A stretch of DNA of 64,000 bases from Hominisplanchenecus murintestinalis (GTDB lineage: Bacteria; Bacillota; Clostridia; Lachnospirales; Lachnospiraceae): positions 1-64,000 of the forward strand of contig SRZB01000017.1 in the NCBI GenBank assembly GCA_004793585.1. Direction: 5' to 3'. The notes under the pieces were generated by a model, which saw only the letters and a list, made by a program, of their open reading frames with translations, made no database searches and was not told where the DNA came from. This document shows, in pieces, positions 17,540-26,472 of the stretch; within the stretch, counting starts at the first letter, position 1, and each line of letters begins with the position of its first letter. The translations under genes were made by a program, and so were the position numbers.

Positions 17540-18430
17540 TTATATTTCCTCAAAATTAAAATCCTTTAAATAACGGTGCAGGGCGTCCTTCCAATCAGGA
17601 AGGGGCGTAAAACCATTTTCTGTAAGCTTGCTCTTGTCCAGGCGGCTGTTGAATGGCCTTGCCGCTTTGGAAACGCCATATTCTTTGGTAGTTACCGGGG
17701 TTACGGCGACGCGTTCATATTCCTTGTGCCCCATAGCTGCGGCCTGTCGGAAGATTTCAGCAGTGAAATCATGCCAGCTGATGTAGCCGCCTTCATTCGT
17801 TGCATGGTAATACCCATATTTTTCTGTTTCAACCATGTCTACCAACAGCCGCGCCAAATCGTAAGTATAGGTGGGGGTTCCAATCTGGTCGCTGACAACC
17901 CGGAGCTGTTCGTATTTTTTACCCAGGCTCAGCATGGTGCGGATAAAGTTTTTGCCATTCTTGCCAAATACCCATGCGATTCGGACAATGAAATATTTTG
18001 ACAGGGATTCCGACACAGCCAGTTCACCCGCAAGTTTTGTCTTTCCGTAGACGTTTAGGGGGCTGTAGTCTTTACAGTCCGGCAGCCAGGGGGCAGTTCC
18101 CTGACCGTCAAATACATAGTCTGTGGAAATATATATCATTTTGATATCCAATTCTTTACAGACTTTGGCGATATTTTCTGTCCCCACGGCATTTACCAGG
18201 CGTACTTTCTCCTGATTTTCTGTATCTTCCGCTGCATCTACGGCAGTCCAGGCCGCGCAGTGGATGACTGCATCCGGAGCTGCCCTGTGGATTACGGTAT
18301 CTACGGATGCGGCGTCGGTGATGTCCATTTCCTCAATATCCACGCCGATGGCTTCATGGTTTCTTTTTCGAAGTTCATTTACTACGTCATATCCAAGCTG
18401 TCCTTTGACGCCTGTTACAAATACTTTCAT
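17540..18430 (-). CDS. rfbD: dTDP-4-dehydrorhamnose reductase
   Basis: A 296-residue short-chain dehydrogenase/reductase, the last step to dTDP-L-rhamnose. The nucleotide site is VTGVKGQLGYDV (residues about 5-16). IHCAAWTAVDAAE, IYISTDYVFDG and YGKTKLAGE (YxxxK catalytic pair) are family marks. It lies 20 bases after rfbB with GGAGGC before the ATG. Confidence 0.96.
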   Translation of the reverse strand: MKVFVTGVKGQLGYDVVNELRKRNHEAIGVDIEEMDITDAASVDTVIHRAAPDAVIHCAAWTAVDAAEDTENQEKVRLVNAVGTENIAKVCKELDIKMIYISTDYVFDGQGTAPWLPDCKDYSPLNVYGKTKLAGELAVSESLSKYFIVRIAWVFGKNGKNFIRTMLSLGKKYEQLRVVSDQIGTPTYTYDLARLLVDMVETEKYGYYHATNEGGYISWHDFTAEIFRQAAAMGHKEYERVAVTPVTTKEYGVSKAARPFNSRLDKSKLTENGFTPLPDWKDALHRYLKDFNFEEI

Positions 18431-18450
18431 TTTAACAGATGCCTCCTTCC

Positions 18451-19470
18451 TTAACGGTTACCGTACATTTTTTCGTAATAATTCTGGTATTCGCCGGAAA
18501 TGATAGTTTCCCACCATTCCTTATTGTCCAGATACCACTGGATGGTTTTTTTGATACCGTCTGCAAACTTTGTTTCCGGGAGCCAGCCGAGTTCACTGTG
18601 GATTTTTGTGGGGTCGATAGCGTAGCGCATATCGTGTCCTTTCCGGTCCGCCACATAGGTAATCAGGCTTTCGGGCTTGCCAAGCTCTTTGCAGATTAAT
18701 TTTACGATATCAATATTCTGCATTTCATTGTGCCCGCCGACGTTATAGACTTCACCTACGCGTCCTTTGTGGATAATCAAATCAATGGCTTTACAGTGGT
18801 CTTCCACATAGAGCCAGTCACGCACATTTTCACCCTTGCCGTATACAGGAAGGGGTTTGTCGTTCAGTGCATTGGCAATCATCAGCGGAATCAGTTTCTC
18901 CGGGAAATGATAAGGACCGTAATTGTTGGAGCAGCGGCTGATAGATACCGGAAGCCCGTAAGTCCTGTAGTATGCCAGAACCAGAAGGTCGGCGGCCGCC
19001 TTGGAGGAACTGTAAGGGCTGCTGGTATGAATCGGCGTCTCTTCGGTAAAGAATAAATCCGGGCGGTCAAGCGGCAAATCGCCGTATACCTCATCGGTAG
19101 AAACCTGGTGATAGCGCTGGATGCCATATTTGCGGCAGGCATCCATCAAAACGGCGGTTCCTTTGATGTTAGTGTCGAGAAAAACTTCAGGATTTTCAAT
19201 GGAACGGTCTACATGGCTTTCAGCAGCGAAGTTTACTACGATGTCAGGATGTTCTTCCTCAAATAATTTATATACGGCGTTCCGGTCTGTAATGCTTATC
19301 TTTGCAAAACGGAAATTCGGATTGTCCATAACAGGCTCAAGAGTTGATAAATTTCCGGCATAAGTCAGACAGTCCAGGCAAATTATCCGGTAGCTTGGAT
19401 ACTTGTCCAGCATGTGAAAAATAAAGTTGCTTCCAATAAATCCGGCTCCGCCGGTTACGATAATAGTCAT
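18451..19470 (-). CDS. rfbB: dTDP-glucose 4,6-dehydratase
   Basis: A 339-residue enzyme that oxidises and dehydrates dTDP-glucose to the 4-keto-6-deoxy sugar. It shows TGGAGFIGSNF (NAD site), NFAAESHVDRSI, HQVSTDEVYGD and YSSSKAAADLL (YxxxK). The start at 19470 is chosen because GGAG precedes it by a good distance and the protein then begins with the usual MTIIVTGGAGFIG. A longer frame would run back into rfbA. Confidence 0.97.
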   Translation of the reverse strand: MTIIVTGGAGFIGSNFIFHMLDKYPSYRIICLDCLTYAGNLSTLEPVMDNPNFRFAKISITDRNAVYKLFEEEHPDIVVNFAAESHVDRSIENPEVFLDTNIKGTAVLMDACRKYGIQRYHQVSTDEVYGDLPLDRPDLFFTEETPIHTSSPYSSSKAAADLLVLAYYRTYGLPVSISRCSNNYGPYHFPEKLIPLMIANALNDKPLPVYGKGENVRDWLYVEDHCKAIDLIIHKGRVGEVYNVGGHNEMQNIDIVKLICKELGKPESLITYVADRKGHDMRYAIDPTKIHSELGWLPETKFADGIKKTIQWYLDNKEWWETIISGEYQNYYEKMYGNR

Positions 19471-19489
19471 AATAAAGTCTCCTTTCTGA

Positions 19490-20386
19490 TTAGCGCAGGA
19501 TATCCACATATTTTCCGTCCAGGACATCCTTTAAATATTGGCCGTACTGGTTCTTTTTTAGTATTTCGTATACCTTCAGCACGTCCTCTTTTGTAATCCA
19601 GCCGTTCAGGTATGCGATTTCCTCCAGGCAGGCAATCTTGCGGTGCTGATGAGTTTCCACGGTTTTGATAAAATTGGTGGCGTCCACCAGGCTTTCATGC
19701 GTGCCGGTGTCCAGCCAGGTAAAGCCTTGTCCTAAAAGCTCCACATTCAGGTTTCCGTTTTCCAGGTAGATGCGGTTCAAATCGGTAATCTCCAGTTCCC
19801 CCCTGGCGCTGGGCTTTAAGTTTTTCGCATATTCCACAACCCGGTTATCGTAGAAATACAGGCCGGTAACGCAGTAGTTGCTCTTGGGGTTTTCCGGTTT
19901 TTCCTCAATGGATACTGCTTTTCCGTCGGTATCAAATTCTACGATTCCAAAACGCTCCGGGTCATCCACATAGTAACCAAACACGGTAGCGCCCTTTCCG
20001 GAATCAGCATTTTTTACGGCAGCTTTCAGGCGTTTCGTCAGTCCGTGCCCGGCAAAAATATTATCGCCCAGTATCATAGCTGCGGTATCATCCCCAATGA
20101 AGTCAGAGCCAATGACAAATGCCTGTGCCAGACCGTCGGGACTGGGCTGTACCGCATAGGACAGATGGACGCCGAACTGGCAGCCATCGCCCAGAAGTTC
20201 CTGAAAACGGGGCGTATCCTGCGGTGTAGAAATAATCAGGATATCCCGGATTCCCGCATTCATCAGTACGGACATGGGATAATAAATCATAGGCTTGTCG
20301 TAAATCGGCAGAAGCTGTTTGGAAGTCACCATGGTAAGCGGGTAAAGCCGCGTCCCGGAACCACCTGCTAAAATAATTCCTTTCAT
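19490..20386 (-). CDS. rfbA: Glucose-1-phosphate thymidylyltransferase
   Basis: A 298-residue enzyme that makes dTDP-glucose, the first step of the rhamnose pathway. The N-terminal signature is [14 protein letters not shown], with [27 protein letters not shown] and [19 protein letters not shown] further on. It is the first gene of the unit and has AAAGGAG just upstream of the ATG. The promoter with a palindrome at 20463-20493 lies about 75 bases upstream. Confidence 0.97.
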   Translation of the reverse strand: MKGIILAGGSGTRLYPLTMVTSKQLLPIYDKPMIYYPMSVLMNAGIRDILIISTPQDTPRFQELLGDGCQFGVHLSYAVQPSPDGLAQAFVIGSDFIGDDTAAMILGDNIFAGHGLTKRLKAAVKNADSGKGATVFGYYVDDPERFGIVEFDTDGKAVSIEEKPENPKSNYCVTGLYFYDNRVVEYAKNLKPSARGELEITDLNRIYLENGNLNVELLGQGFTWLDTGTHESLVDATNFIKTVETHQHRKIACLEEIAYLNGWITKEDVLKVYEILKKNQYGQYLKDVLDGKYVDILR

Positions 20387-20462
20387 TTGTAAAATCTCCT
20401 TTCCGAAGAGCCTGTAAACCTGTATGGTTACAGTATTGGCTGTTTTCGGGTTCTATAAACAT

Positions 20463-20493
20463 AGTATAAAAGGTGACCTAAGGTAACCTTCAA
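20463..20493 (-). promoter_or_regulatory. rfb promoter with a dyad in a 19-bp spacer
   Basis: On the minus strand TTGAAG (20488-20493) and TATACT (20463-20468) are 19 bp apart. The spacer is filled by a 9+3+9 dyad at 20470-20490 (AAGGTGACC, TAA, GGTAACCTT on the plus strand) with a single mismatch. A long spacer carrying a dyad is the pattern of MerR-family activated promoters. No MerR gene is in the window, so the regulator is unknown. Confidence 0.5.
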
Positions 20494-20567
20494 GTGTTAT
20501 TTTGCGGAAAGCAGAAATTTGTGAAAAGTTACCAAAGAAAAGCCGCCGTGAAATTTTTACGATTCCC

Positions 20568-20595
20568 TTGCATTCTGGGAAAAAAATGCTATAAT
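20568..20595 (+). promoter_or_regulatory. Promoter of the NlpC/P60 gene
   Basis: TTGCAT (20568-20573), 16-bp spacer and TATAAT (20590-20595), with a TG one base upstream of the -10 (extended -10). It is divergent from the rfb promoter. Confidence 0.7.
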
Positions 20596-20656
20596 GGATA
20601 AGAAGTTTTGTTTGGATTAGATTAGCTTTCAGGACGTACAGAAATAAGGAGTACAT

Positions 20657-22096
20657 ATGAATTTAAAGAGATTGAGGAAGACGATGGGGTGTTTGGCACT
20701 GGCAGGCGCTATGATTATGACGCTGCCTCAGGTGGCATTTGCCGCTGAGGAAAGGACGGATGCCACGGAGAAAGCCCAGGAAGTGAATTCAGAATCGGGT
20801 ACGGAGCATTTGACAGAAAGCGATACCGAAGAACTGACGGAACCGCAGACCGAATCCGCGAGTGAGTCGGAGACACGTATGCAGACGGAACCGCAGACAC
20901 AGGTGCAAAGTAACTCTGACATATCTGTTACAGAACCGGAGACCACTCCGGTAACGGAAACTGACAGCAGTACGGAGCCTGGGACAGAGAATGAATTGGA
21001 TGACGCCGCCAGGGAAAAACAGGACAGAGACAGGAAGAATGAAATCAAGACCATTTCTCCATCGGAGGACGTGGAGGAGCCGGAAGATCATTCAGATGCA
21101 AATGCGGATTTAACTACAAATGTCATTGCAGGAAATGCGATTTATTTAGAGGAGCTGTCCACGGTTTACCATCTTACGTTTGAGGAAGGCTTTTCAGAGG
21201 TGATGGAGGAGATTGAGGAGGATTTCTGCCAATGGCTGGATAAGCCGGAAGAGTTCCGGGGAGAGAACTGGCAGGATGTGCTGGCGGTCTATATTCTCCG
21301 GATGCGTGATCAGACAGGAAAGCAGGAAGTGGTTCTAAATGCCGGGGCAAAAGAGGAATTGGAAAAGATATTTTTCTTTATGAATGTCCGAAGCGGTTCG
21401 ATTATCACAAAGAAGCTGTCTAAGGAAGTAGATTTGGAAGCAGAGATCTGTTCCCTGGATATAAATGATTACGCGGAGCTGAAGAATTTAGGCGATGAGG
21501 AGAAGGCTGTCCTTACAAAATATACAGATGAGGAATGCAAGAAGCTGTGTACAGTTGCGACAGCAGCAAAGGGATTCGTAAGAGGCGAAGTAAGTGAAGT
21601 GAGCGGCGATGTGTCAGATGCGAGAGCGGCAATTGCCGTAGCGGCATGCAGCCTGGTGGGAAAGGTAGGCTATTTCTGGGGCGGAAAGTCCTATGCGATT
21701 GGCTGGGATCCCAGATGGGGCGATGATGCTACGGTTACGGCAGGCGGAAGCAGGTCTACGGGGACTACCCGTGGGTACGGACTGGACTGCAGCGGGTTTG
21801 TATGCTGGGCGTATTATAATGGCCTGGGAGGGACAGACGGAGGAATCGGGAACCATACCACAACACAGTGGAACGCCACGGAAATGATAGACAGCAGTGA
21901 GGCGAAGCCGGGAGACCTGGTATTTTACGCGCCGCCGACAGCGGGAGATCAGAACCATGTAGGCATGGTGATTGGGAAAAATGATGATGGAAGTCTTATC
22001 GTGGTACATTGTTCTTCCAGTCAGAATGGGGTTGTCGTAGGCGAGGCCTGGTCGTCAGGTTTTAAATATGTAAGGAGAGCAGCATTCCTGGGCTAG
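20657..22096 (+). CDS. Secreted NlpC/P60 peptidoglycan hydrolase
   Basis: A 479-residue exported protein. A signal peptide covers about residues 1-29 (cleavage near AFA/AEE). A Thr/Glu/Ser-rich disordered region follows at about 30-125, then a middle domain with no recognised motif (about 150-310), and a C-terminal NlpC/P60 domain. Its likely catalytic residues are Cys378 in LDCSGFVCW, His434 in NHVGMVIG and His451 in VVHCSSS. It should cut peptide stems of peptidoglycan. It is divergent from the rhamnose genes. No terminator of its own is seen before the glnA leader. Confidence 0.92.
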   Translation: MNLKRLRKTMGCLALAGAMIMTLPQVAFAAEERTDATEKAQEVNSESGTEHLTESDTEELTEPQTESASESETRMQTEPQTQVQSNSDISVTEPETTPVTETDSSTEPGTENELDDAAREKQDRDRKNEIKTISPSEDVEEPEDHSDANADLTTNVIAGNAIYLEELSTVYHLTFEEGFSEVMEEIEEDFCQWLDKPEEFRGENWQDVLAVYILRMRDQTGKQEVVLNAGAKEELEKIFFFMNVRSGSIITKKLSKEVDLEAEICSLDINDYAELKNLGDEEKAVLTKYTDEECKKLCTVATAAKGFVRGEVSEVSGDVSDARAAIAVAACSLVGKVGYFWGGKSYAIGWDPRWGDDATVTAGGSRSTGTTRGYGLDCSGFVCWAYYNGLGGTDGGIGNHTTTQWNATEMIDSSEAKPGDLVFYAPPTAGDQNHVGMVIGKNDDGSLIVVHCSSSQNGVVVGEAWSSGFKYVRRAAFLG

Positions 22097-22121
22097 AAAT
22101 ATAGGTACATGGATAAGATTT

Positions 22122-22220
22122 GAGCAAAGGCGCTCTTAGTCTGTCTCTGCAGGCGCTAACCAAAACTATGTAAAAGTGGTTTTGGCGCTGTCGCGGAGGA
22201 GTTGGCTAAGGGCGCTTTTT
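22122..22220 (+). promoter_or_regulatory. glnA leader: terminator and competing hexaloop hairpin
   Basis: A 10-bp arm (22130-22139) pairs with 22206-22215, with one G-U, directly before five T residues, which makes a terminator ahead of glnA. It encloses a further hairpin, CCAAAACTAT with GTGGTTTTGG (22160-22185), with a 6-base loop. A small hairpin, GAGC (22122-22125), loop AAAGGC, GCTC (22132-22135), uses part of the terminator arm, so the two cannot coexist. A hexaloop with A at position 1 and G at position 4 is the known recognition unit of ANTAR proteins, and an ANTAR gene follows glnA. GGCGCT occurs four times in the leader. Confidence 0.6.
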
Positions 22221-22236
22221 ATAGGAGGGATTTATT

Positions 22237-23565
22237 ATGAAGTATACCAAGCAGGATGTTTTACGACTGGTACAGGAAGAGGATGTTGAGTTCATTCGTC
22301 TCCAGTTCACTGATATGTTCGGTACGTTTAAAAATGTAGCGGTCACTTCCAGCCAGCTTGCCAAGGCGCTGGATAACCAGTGCAGGTTTGACGGCTCTTC
22401 GATTGAAGGGTTTGTAAGGATTGAAGAGTCGGATATGTACCTGCATCCGGATTTAGATACCTTTGCCATTTTTCCGTGGCGTCCGCAACAGGGGAAAGTG
22501 GCCAGGCTGATTTGCGATGTATTCCGGCCGGATGGAAAGCCTTTTGAGGGAGATCCGCGCTATATTCTGAAAAAAGCGGTAAAAGAGGCGGATGATATGG
22601 GGTATACTTTTGATGTGGGACCTGAGTGTGAATTCTTCCTCTATCATACGGATGATACAGGGCAGCCGACTACCGTTACCCATGAAAAAGCAGGGTATTT
22701 TGACTTGGGTCCGGTAGATTTGGGAGAGAATGCCAGGCGCGACATGGTACTGACGCTGGAAGATATGGGCTTCGAAATCGAGGCGTCTTACCATGAAGCA
22801 GCGCCGGCGCAGCATGAGATAGATTTCCGGTATGATGAAGCGCTGGTGACTGCGGATAATATCATGACATTCAAACTGGCGGTAAAGACAATCGCAAAGC
22901 GTCACGGCCTTCACGCCAGCTTTATGCCAAAGCCAAAAGAAGGGGTAAATGGTTCAGGCATGCATACGAATATGTCACTGTCCAGGGAAGGCAGGAATAT
23001 TTTTGCGGACCCATCTGACAGCCTGGGGTTAAGCAGAGAAGCATACTATTTTATCGGAGGGCTTATGAAGCACATCAAGGGAATGGCAGCTATCACTAAT
23101 CCACTGGTGAATTCCTATAAACGGCTTGTGCCAGGCTTCGAGGCCCCTGCTTCGATTGCCTGGTCGGCGACAAACAGAAGTCCGCTTATCCGTATTCCGT
23201 CCAGGCAGGGAGAATCTGCCCGTGTGGAGCTGCGGTGCCCGGATCCGTCTGCAAATCCTTATCTGGTGCTGGCAGTATGTCTGGCAGCCGGGCTTGACGG
23301 TATCCGGAATCAGATTATGCCCCCGGAAAGCGTAGACAAAAATATTTTTGAGATGACGTCTGAGGAAAAGGAGGCGGCAGGAATAGAATCTCTGCCAAGC
23401 AGCCTTTGGGAGGCTATTCAGGAATTGGAGAAAGATGAATTTATTAAAAATGTTTTGGGAGAGCATCTATGCGGGCATTATATCCGCGCAAAGAAAGAAG
23501 AATGGGCGCAGTACAGCAGGCATGTATCGGCATGGGAACTGGAACAGTATTTATATAGAATCTGA
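22237..23565 (+). CDS. glnA: Glutamine synthetase, type I
   Basis: A 442-residue ATP-dependent ammonia-assimilating enzyme. The N-terminal beta-grasp has [18 protein letters not shown] and [19 protein letters not shown]. The catalytic domain has [40 protein letters not shown] and NRSPLIRIP. Its length and lack of an adenylylation loop match the Gram-positive alpha type, usually feedback controlled by glutamine. AGGAGGG precedes ATG 22237. Expression is probably also set by the leader at 22122-22220 and the downstream ANTAR protein. Confidence 0.97.
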   Translation: MKYTKQDVLRLVQEEDVEFIRLQFTDMFGTFKNVAVTSSQLAKALDNQCRFDGSSIEGFVRIEESDMYLHPDLDTFAIFPWRPQQGKVARLICDVFRPDGKPFEGDPRYILKKAVKEADDMGYTFDVGPECEFFLYHTDDTGQPTTVTHEKAGYFDLGPVDLGENARRDMVLTLEDMGFEIEASYHEAAPAQHEIDFRYDEALVTADNIMTFKLAVKTIAKRHGLHASFMPKPKEGVNGSGMHTNMSLSREGRNIFADPSDSLGLSREAYYFIGGLMKHIKGMAAITNPLVNSYKRLVPGFEAPASIAWSATNRSPLIRIPSRQGESARVELRCPDPSANPYLVLAVCLAAGLDGIRNQIMPPESVDKNIFEMTSEEKEAAGIESLPSSLWEAIQELEKDEFIKNVLGEHLCGHYIRAKKEEWAQYSRHVSAWELEQYLYRI

Positions 23566-23570
23566 CGGGC

Positions 23571-23598
23571 AGCTCAGCAGGAGCTTTGCCGAAGCTGC
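23571..23598 (+). promoter_or_regulatory. Overlapping hairpins between glnA and the ANTAR gene
   Basis: AGCTC (23571-23575) pairs with GAGCT (23581-23585), and AGCTT (23582-23586) pairs with AAGCT (23592-23596). A third pairing joins GCAGCT at 23569-23574 with AGCTGC at 23593-23598. The stems are mutually exclusive and no T run follows, so this may be a processing or translational element rather than a terminator. Confidence 0.35.
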
Positions 23599-23632
23599 GG
23601 ATATTTGGACATAAAAACAGGGAGGTGGTTCC

Positions 23633-24181
23633 TTGATAAGTATCATTGTGGTTTTCCCGAAATTAGAGGATGCGAAAAATATCAGGAATCTGCTGGTACG
23701 GCACGGTTATGAAGTAACGGGAGTGTGCAGCAGCGGCTCCCAGGCGCTTCAGCTTGCAGAGCATCTGTCAGATGGAATCGTTCTCTGCGGATATCGGTTT
23801 CAGGATATGTTGTATTCAGAACTTTATGAGTGCCTTCCAGTGAATATGCAGATGTTGCTGGCGGCATCCCCGCGGATACTGGAAGAGTGTCAGAGCAGGG
23901 ATATTGTGTTTCTGGAGCTTCCGTTGAAAGTCCACGATTTGGTGAATACACTGGAAATGATGTCGGGTTCTATTTTGCGGCAGAGAAAGAAACGGAAAGC
24001 AATGCCCAGGCAGAGGAGTGAAGGGGAGAGGAAAATAATTGATAAGGCAAAGAAACTTTTGATGGAACGGAACCATTTGACGGAAGAAGAGGCGCACCGC
24101 TATATACAGAAGTGCAGTATGGACAGCGGAAATACGCTGGTGGAAACGGCGCAGATGGTGTTCAGCCTTATGAAATTTTGA
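23633..24181 (+). CDS. ANTAR-domain RNA-binding response regulator
   Basis: A 182-residue protein with a degenerate receiver-like N-terminal domain (residues about 1-115) and a C-terminal ANTAR domain (about 125-182: IIDKAKKLLMERNHLTEEEAHRYIQKCSMDSGNTLVETAQMV). ANTAR proteins bind paired hexaloop hairpins in leader RNA and prevent termination. The start is TTG 23633 after GGGAGGTGG. It lies 67 bases behind glnA, which has a matching leader, so it probably controls glnA by antitermination (inference). The receiver lacks an obvious acidic pocket, so control by phosphorylation is doubtful. Confidence 0.88.
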   Translation: MISIIVVFPKLEDAKNIRNLLVRHGYEVTGVCSSGSQALQLAEHLSDGIVLCGYRFQDMLYSELYECLPVNMQMLLAASPRILEECQSRDIVFLELPLKVHDLVNTLEMMSGSILRQRKKRKAMPRQRSEGERKIIDKAKKLLMERNHLTEEEAHRYIQKCSMDSGNTLVETAQMVFSLMKF

Positions 24182-24260
24182 CATATGGCGGCGATATATC
24201 AAGGAGCCGCAAGTTTTCGATATGGAGATTTATAAATAAGAAAGAGAAGAGGAGCGCAGG

Positions 24261-25094
24261 ATGAAATTTACCAAAATGCAGGGAATAGGAAATGATTATG
24301 TATATGTGAATTGTTTTGAAGAAAAGGTAGAGAATCCAGGGAAACTGGCTGTCAGGGTGAGCGACAGGCATTTTGGAATTGGTTCGGACGGGCTGATTTT
24401 GATAAAGCCTTCGGAGAGAGCTGATTTTTGCATGGAGATGTACAATGCGGACGGCTCGGAAGGGGCGATGTGCGGGAATGGCGTCCGCTGTGTGGGAAAA
24501 TATGTGTATGATTATGGACTGACGGAGCAGACAAGCATCCAGGTAGAAACAAAAAGCGGGATAAAATATCTCGATTTGACTGTGGAAGAGGGAAAAGTAT
24601 CTCAGGTAAGAGTCAATATGGGAGCGCCGGAATTGTCCCCATCCGGGATACCGGTTCTCGCAGACGGAGATAAAGTGCTGGACGCGCCGATTATGGTGGA
24701 TGGCAGGGAATATAGGATGACCTGTGTATCTATGGGAAATCCTCATGCAGTGGTCTATTTGAATGATGTGAAAAATCTGGAAATAGAGAAGATTGGCCCC
24801 ATGTTCGAAATGCATCCGTGTTTTCCTGACAGAGTCAATACAGAGTTTGTCCGGGTGGTTGATGGACATACGCTGGAGATGAGGGTATGGGAGCGCGGTT
24901 CCGGCGAGACGCTGGCCTGCGGGACAGGCGCGTGCGCCGTGGCGGTCGCTTCGATTTTAAATGGCCATGTAAGCGGGGAAGTAACAGTTAAGCTTTTAGG
25001 CGGCGATTTAAAAATTCTTTGGGACGAGCAGGAGAATATCGTGTATATGACAGGTCCTGCGGCAGTGGTATTTGATGGGGAGATTGAAGTATAG
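24261..25094 (+). CDS. dapF: Diaminopimelate epimerase
   Basis: A 277-residue racemase that converts LL- to meso-diaminopimelate for lysine and peptidoglycan. The catalytic cysteines lie in NADGSEGAMCGNGVRC (first Cys about residue 74) and ACGTGACAVAVA (about residue 218). The N-terminus is FTKMQGIGNDYVY. It is followed after 24 bases by dapL, the enzyme that makes its substrate, so the two form a lysine/DAP operon. Confidence 0.97.
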   Translation: MKFTKMQGIGNDYVYVNCFEEKVENPGKLAVRVSDRHFGIGSDGLILIKPSERADFCMEMYNADGSEGAMCGNGVRCVGKYVYDYGLTEQTSIQVETKSGIKYLDLTVEEGKVSQVRVNMGAPELSPSGIPVLADGDKVLDAPIMVDGREYRMTCVSMGNPHAVVYLNDVKNLEIEKIGPMFEMHPCFPDRVNTEFVRVVDGHTLEMRVWERGSGETLACGTGACAVAVASILNGHVSGEVTVKLLGGDLKILWDEQENIVYMTGPAAVVFDGEIEV

Positions 25095-25118
25095 AAAAGC
25101 AGGAAGAGGAGAAGAAAA

Positions 25119-26333
25119 ATGTTTAAAATCAATGAAAATTATTTGAAATTACCAGGAAGTTATCTTTTTTCGAACATTGCAAAAAAGGTGGCGGCATTTT
25201 CAGAAGCAAATCCTGACAAAGAAATTATCCGTCTGGGTATTGGAGATGTGACACAGCCACTGGCTCCTGCGATTATTGACAGCCTGCACCGTGCGGTGGA
25301 CGAGATGGGCAGCGCAGAGACATTCCGCGGCTATGCGCCGGATTTAGGATATGAGTTCCTCCGTTCTGCAATTGCAAAAAATGATTATGCAGAGCGTGGG
25401 TGCGATATTTCTGCGGATGAAATTTTTGTTTCAGACGGAGCAAAATGTGATTCGGGAAATATTCAGGAAATTTTCAGTGTGGACAATAAAATCGCAGTGT
25501 GCGACCCGGTATATCCGGTTTATGTAGACACGAACGTTATGGCGGGGCGTACCGGGATTTATGATACAGGGACGGAAACATGGAGCAATGTGATTTACAT
25601 GCCGTGTACGGCAGAAAATGACTTTGTGCCGGAGCTGCCAGAGGAAACACCAGGGATTATTTATCTGTGTTTTCCAAACAATCCTACAGGGACGACCATC
25701 ACAAAAGAACAGCTGCAGGCATGGGTAGACTACGCAAATAAGGAAGGGGCGGTTATTATCTTTGACGCTGCTTATGAGGCGTATATTATGGAAGAAAGCG
25801 TACCGCATTCTATTTATGAGTGCGAAGGCGCCAGAACTTGTGCGATTGAGCTACGCAGCTTTTCAAAGAACGCCGGTTTTACCGGAACACGTCTTGGCTT
25901 TACGGTAGTCCCGAAGGACTTGAAATGCGGGGATGTGATGTTACATTCTCTGTGGGCGAGACGCCACGGGACAAAATATAATGGCGCGCCGTATATCATC
26001 CAGAGAGCCGGAGAGGCGGTTTACTCGGAAGAAGGCAAAGCGCAGCTGAAAGAGCAGGTAGCATATTATATGAAAAATGCGGCTGTTATTTACGAAGGCC
26101 TGAAAGATGCGGGGTATGATGTCTTTGGCGGCGTGAATGCGCCGTATATCTGGCTGAAAACACCGGATAAGATGACTTCATGGGAATTCTTTGATTACCT
26201 GCTGGAGAAGGCTAACGTAGTAGGAACGCCGGGTTCAGGTTTTGGACCGAGCGGGGAAGGATATTTCCGGTTAACGGCATTTGGCAGTTATGAAAACACG
26301 GCAGCGGCGGTTGAGAGGATAAAGAGGCTATAA
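25119..26333 (+). CDS. dapL: LL-diaminopimelate aminotransferase
   Basis: A 404-residue PLP enzyme that makes LL-diaminopimelate in one step from tetrahydrodipicolinate, the DapL variant common in anaerobic Clostridia. It shows [47 protein letters not shown] and the PLP lysine in [16 protein letters not shown] (Lys about residue 248). GAGGAGAAG precedes ATG 25119. A strong terminator closes the dapF-dapL unit. Confidence 0.97.
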   Translation: MFKINENYLKLPGSYLFSNIAKKVAAFSEANPDKEIIRLGIGDVTQPLAPAIIDSLHRAVDEMGSAETFRGYAPDLGYEFLRSAIAKNDYAERGCDISADEIFVSDGAKCDSGNIQEIFSVDNKIAVCDPVYPVYVDTNVMAGRTGIYDTGTETWSNVIYMPCTAENDFVPELPEETPGIIYLCFPNNPTGTTITKEQLQAWVDYANKEGAVIIFDAAYEAYIMEESVPHSIYECEGARTCAIELRSFSKNAGFTGTRLGFTVVPKDLKCGDVMLHSLWARRHGTKYNGAPYIIQRAGEAVYSEEGKAQLKEQVAYYMKNAAVIYEGLKDAGYDVFGGVNAPYIWLKTPDKMTSWEFFDYLLEKANVVGTPGSGFGPSGEGYFRLTAFGSYENTAAAVERIKRL

Positions 26334-26343
26334 AAATGAAGAA

Positions 26344-26400
26344 GCAAGCAGGACGCGTATCTTGTAAAGGTATGCGTCCTGCTTGCGTTGGGAATTTTTT
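26344..26400 (+). terminator. Intrinsic terminator after dapL
   Basis: A perfect 13-bp stem (26344-26356 with 26374-26386) is followed after about nine bases by six T residues. Confidence 0.75.
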
Positions 26401-26472
26401 AAAGTGTTTGGTCTGGGTTTGACGGAGAATGCGTGCTATAATGAATATATATAGGGAAGAAAGGAATCGGAA

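Noticed and set aside
20403..20430. CTGTAA...TTACAG as a GlnR/TnrA box near glnA
   Set aside because: The half-sites are separated by 10 bases instead of 7 and lie before rfbA, not glnA.
26419..26442. TTGACG as the -35 of the MoxR gene promoter
   Set aside because: It is only 12 bp from the TATAAT. The extended -10 alone is a better explanation.
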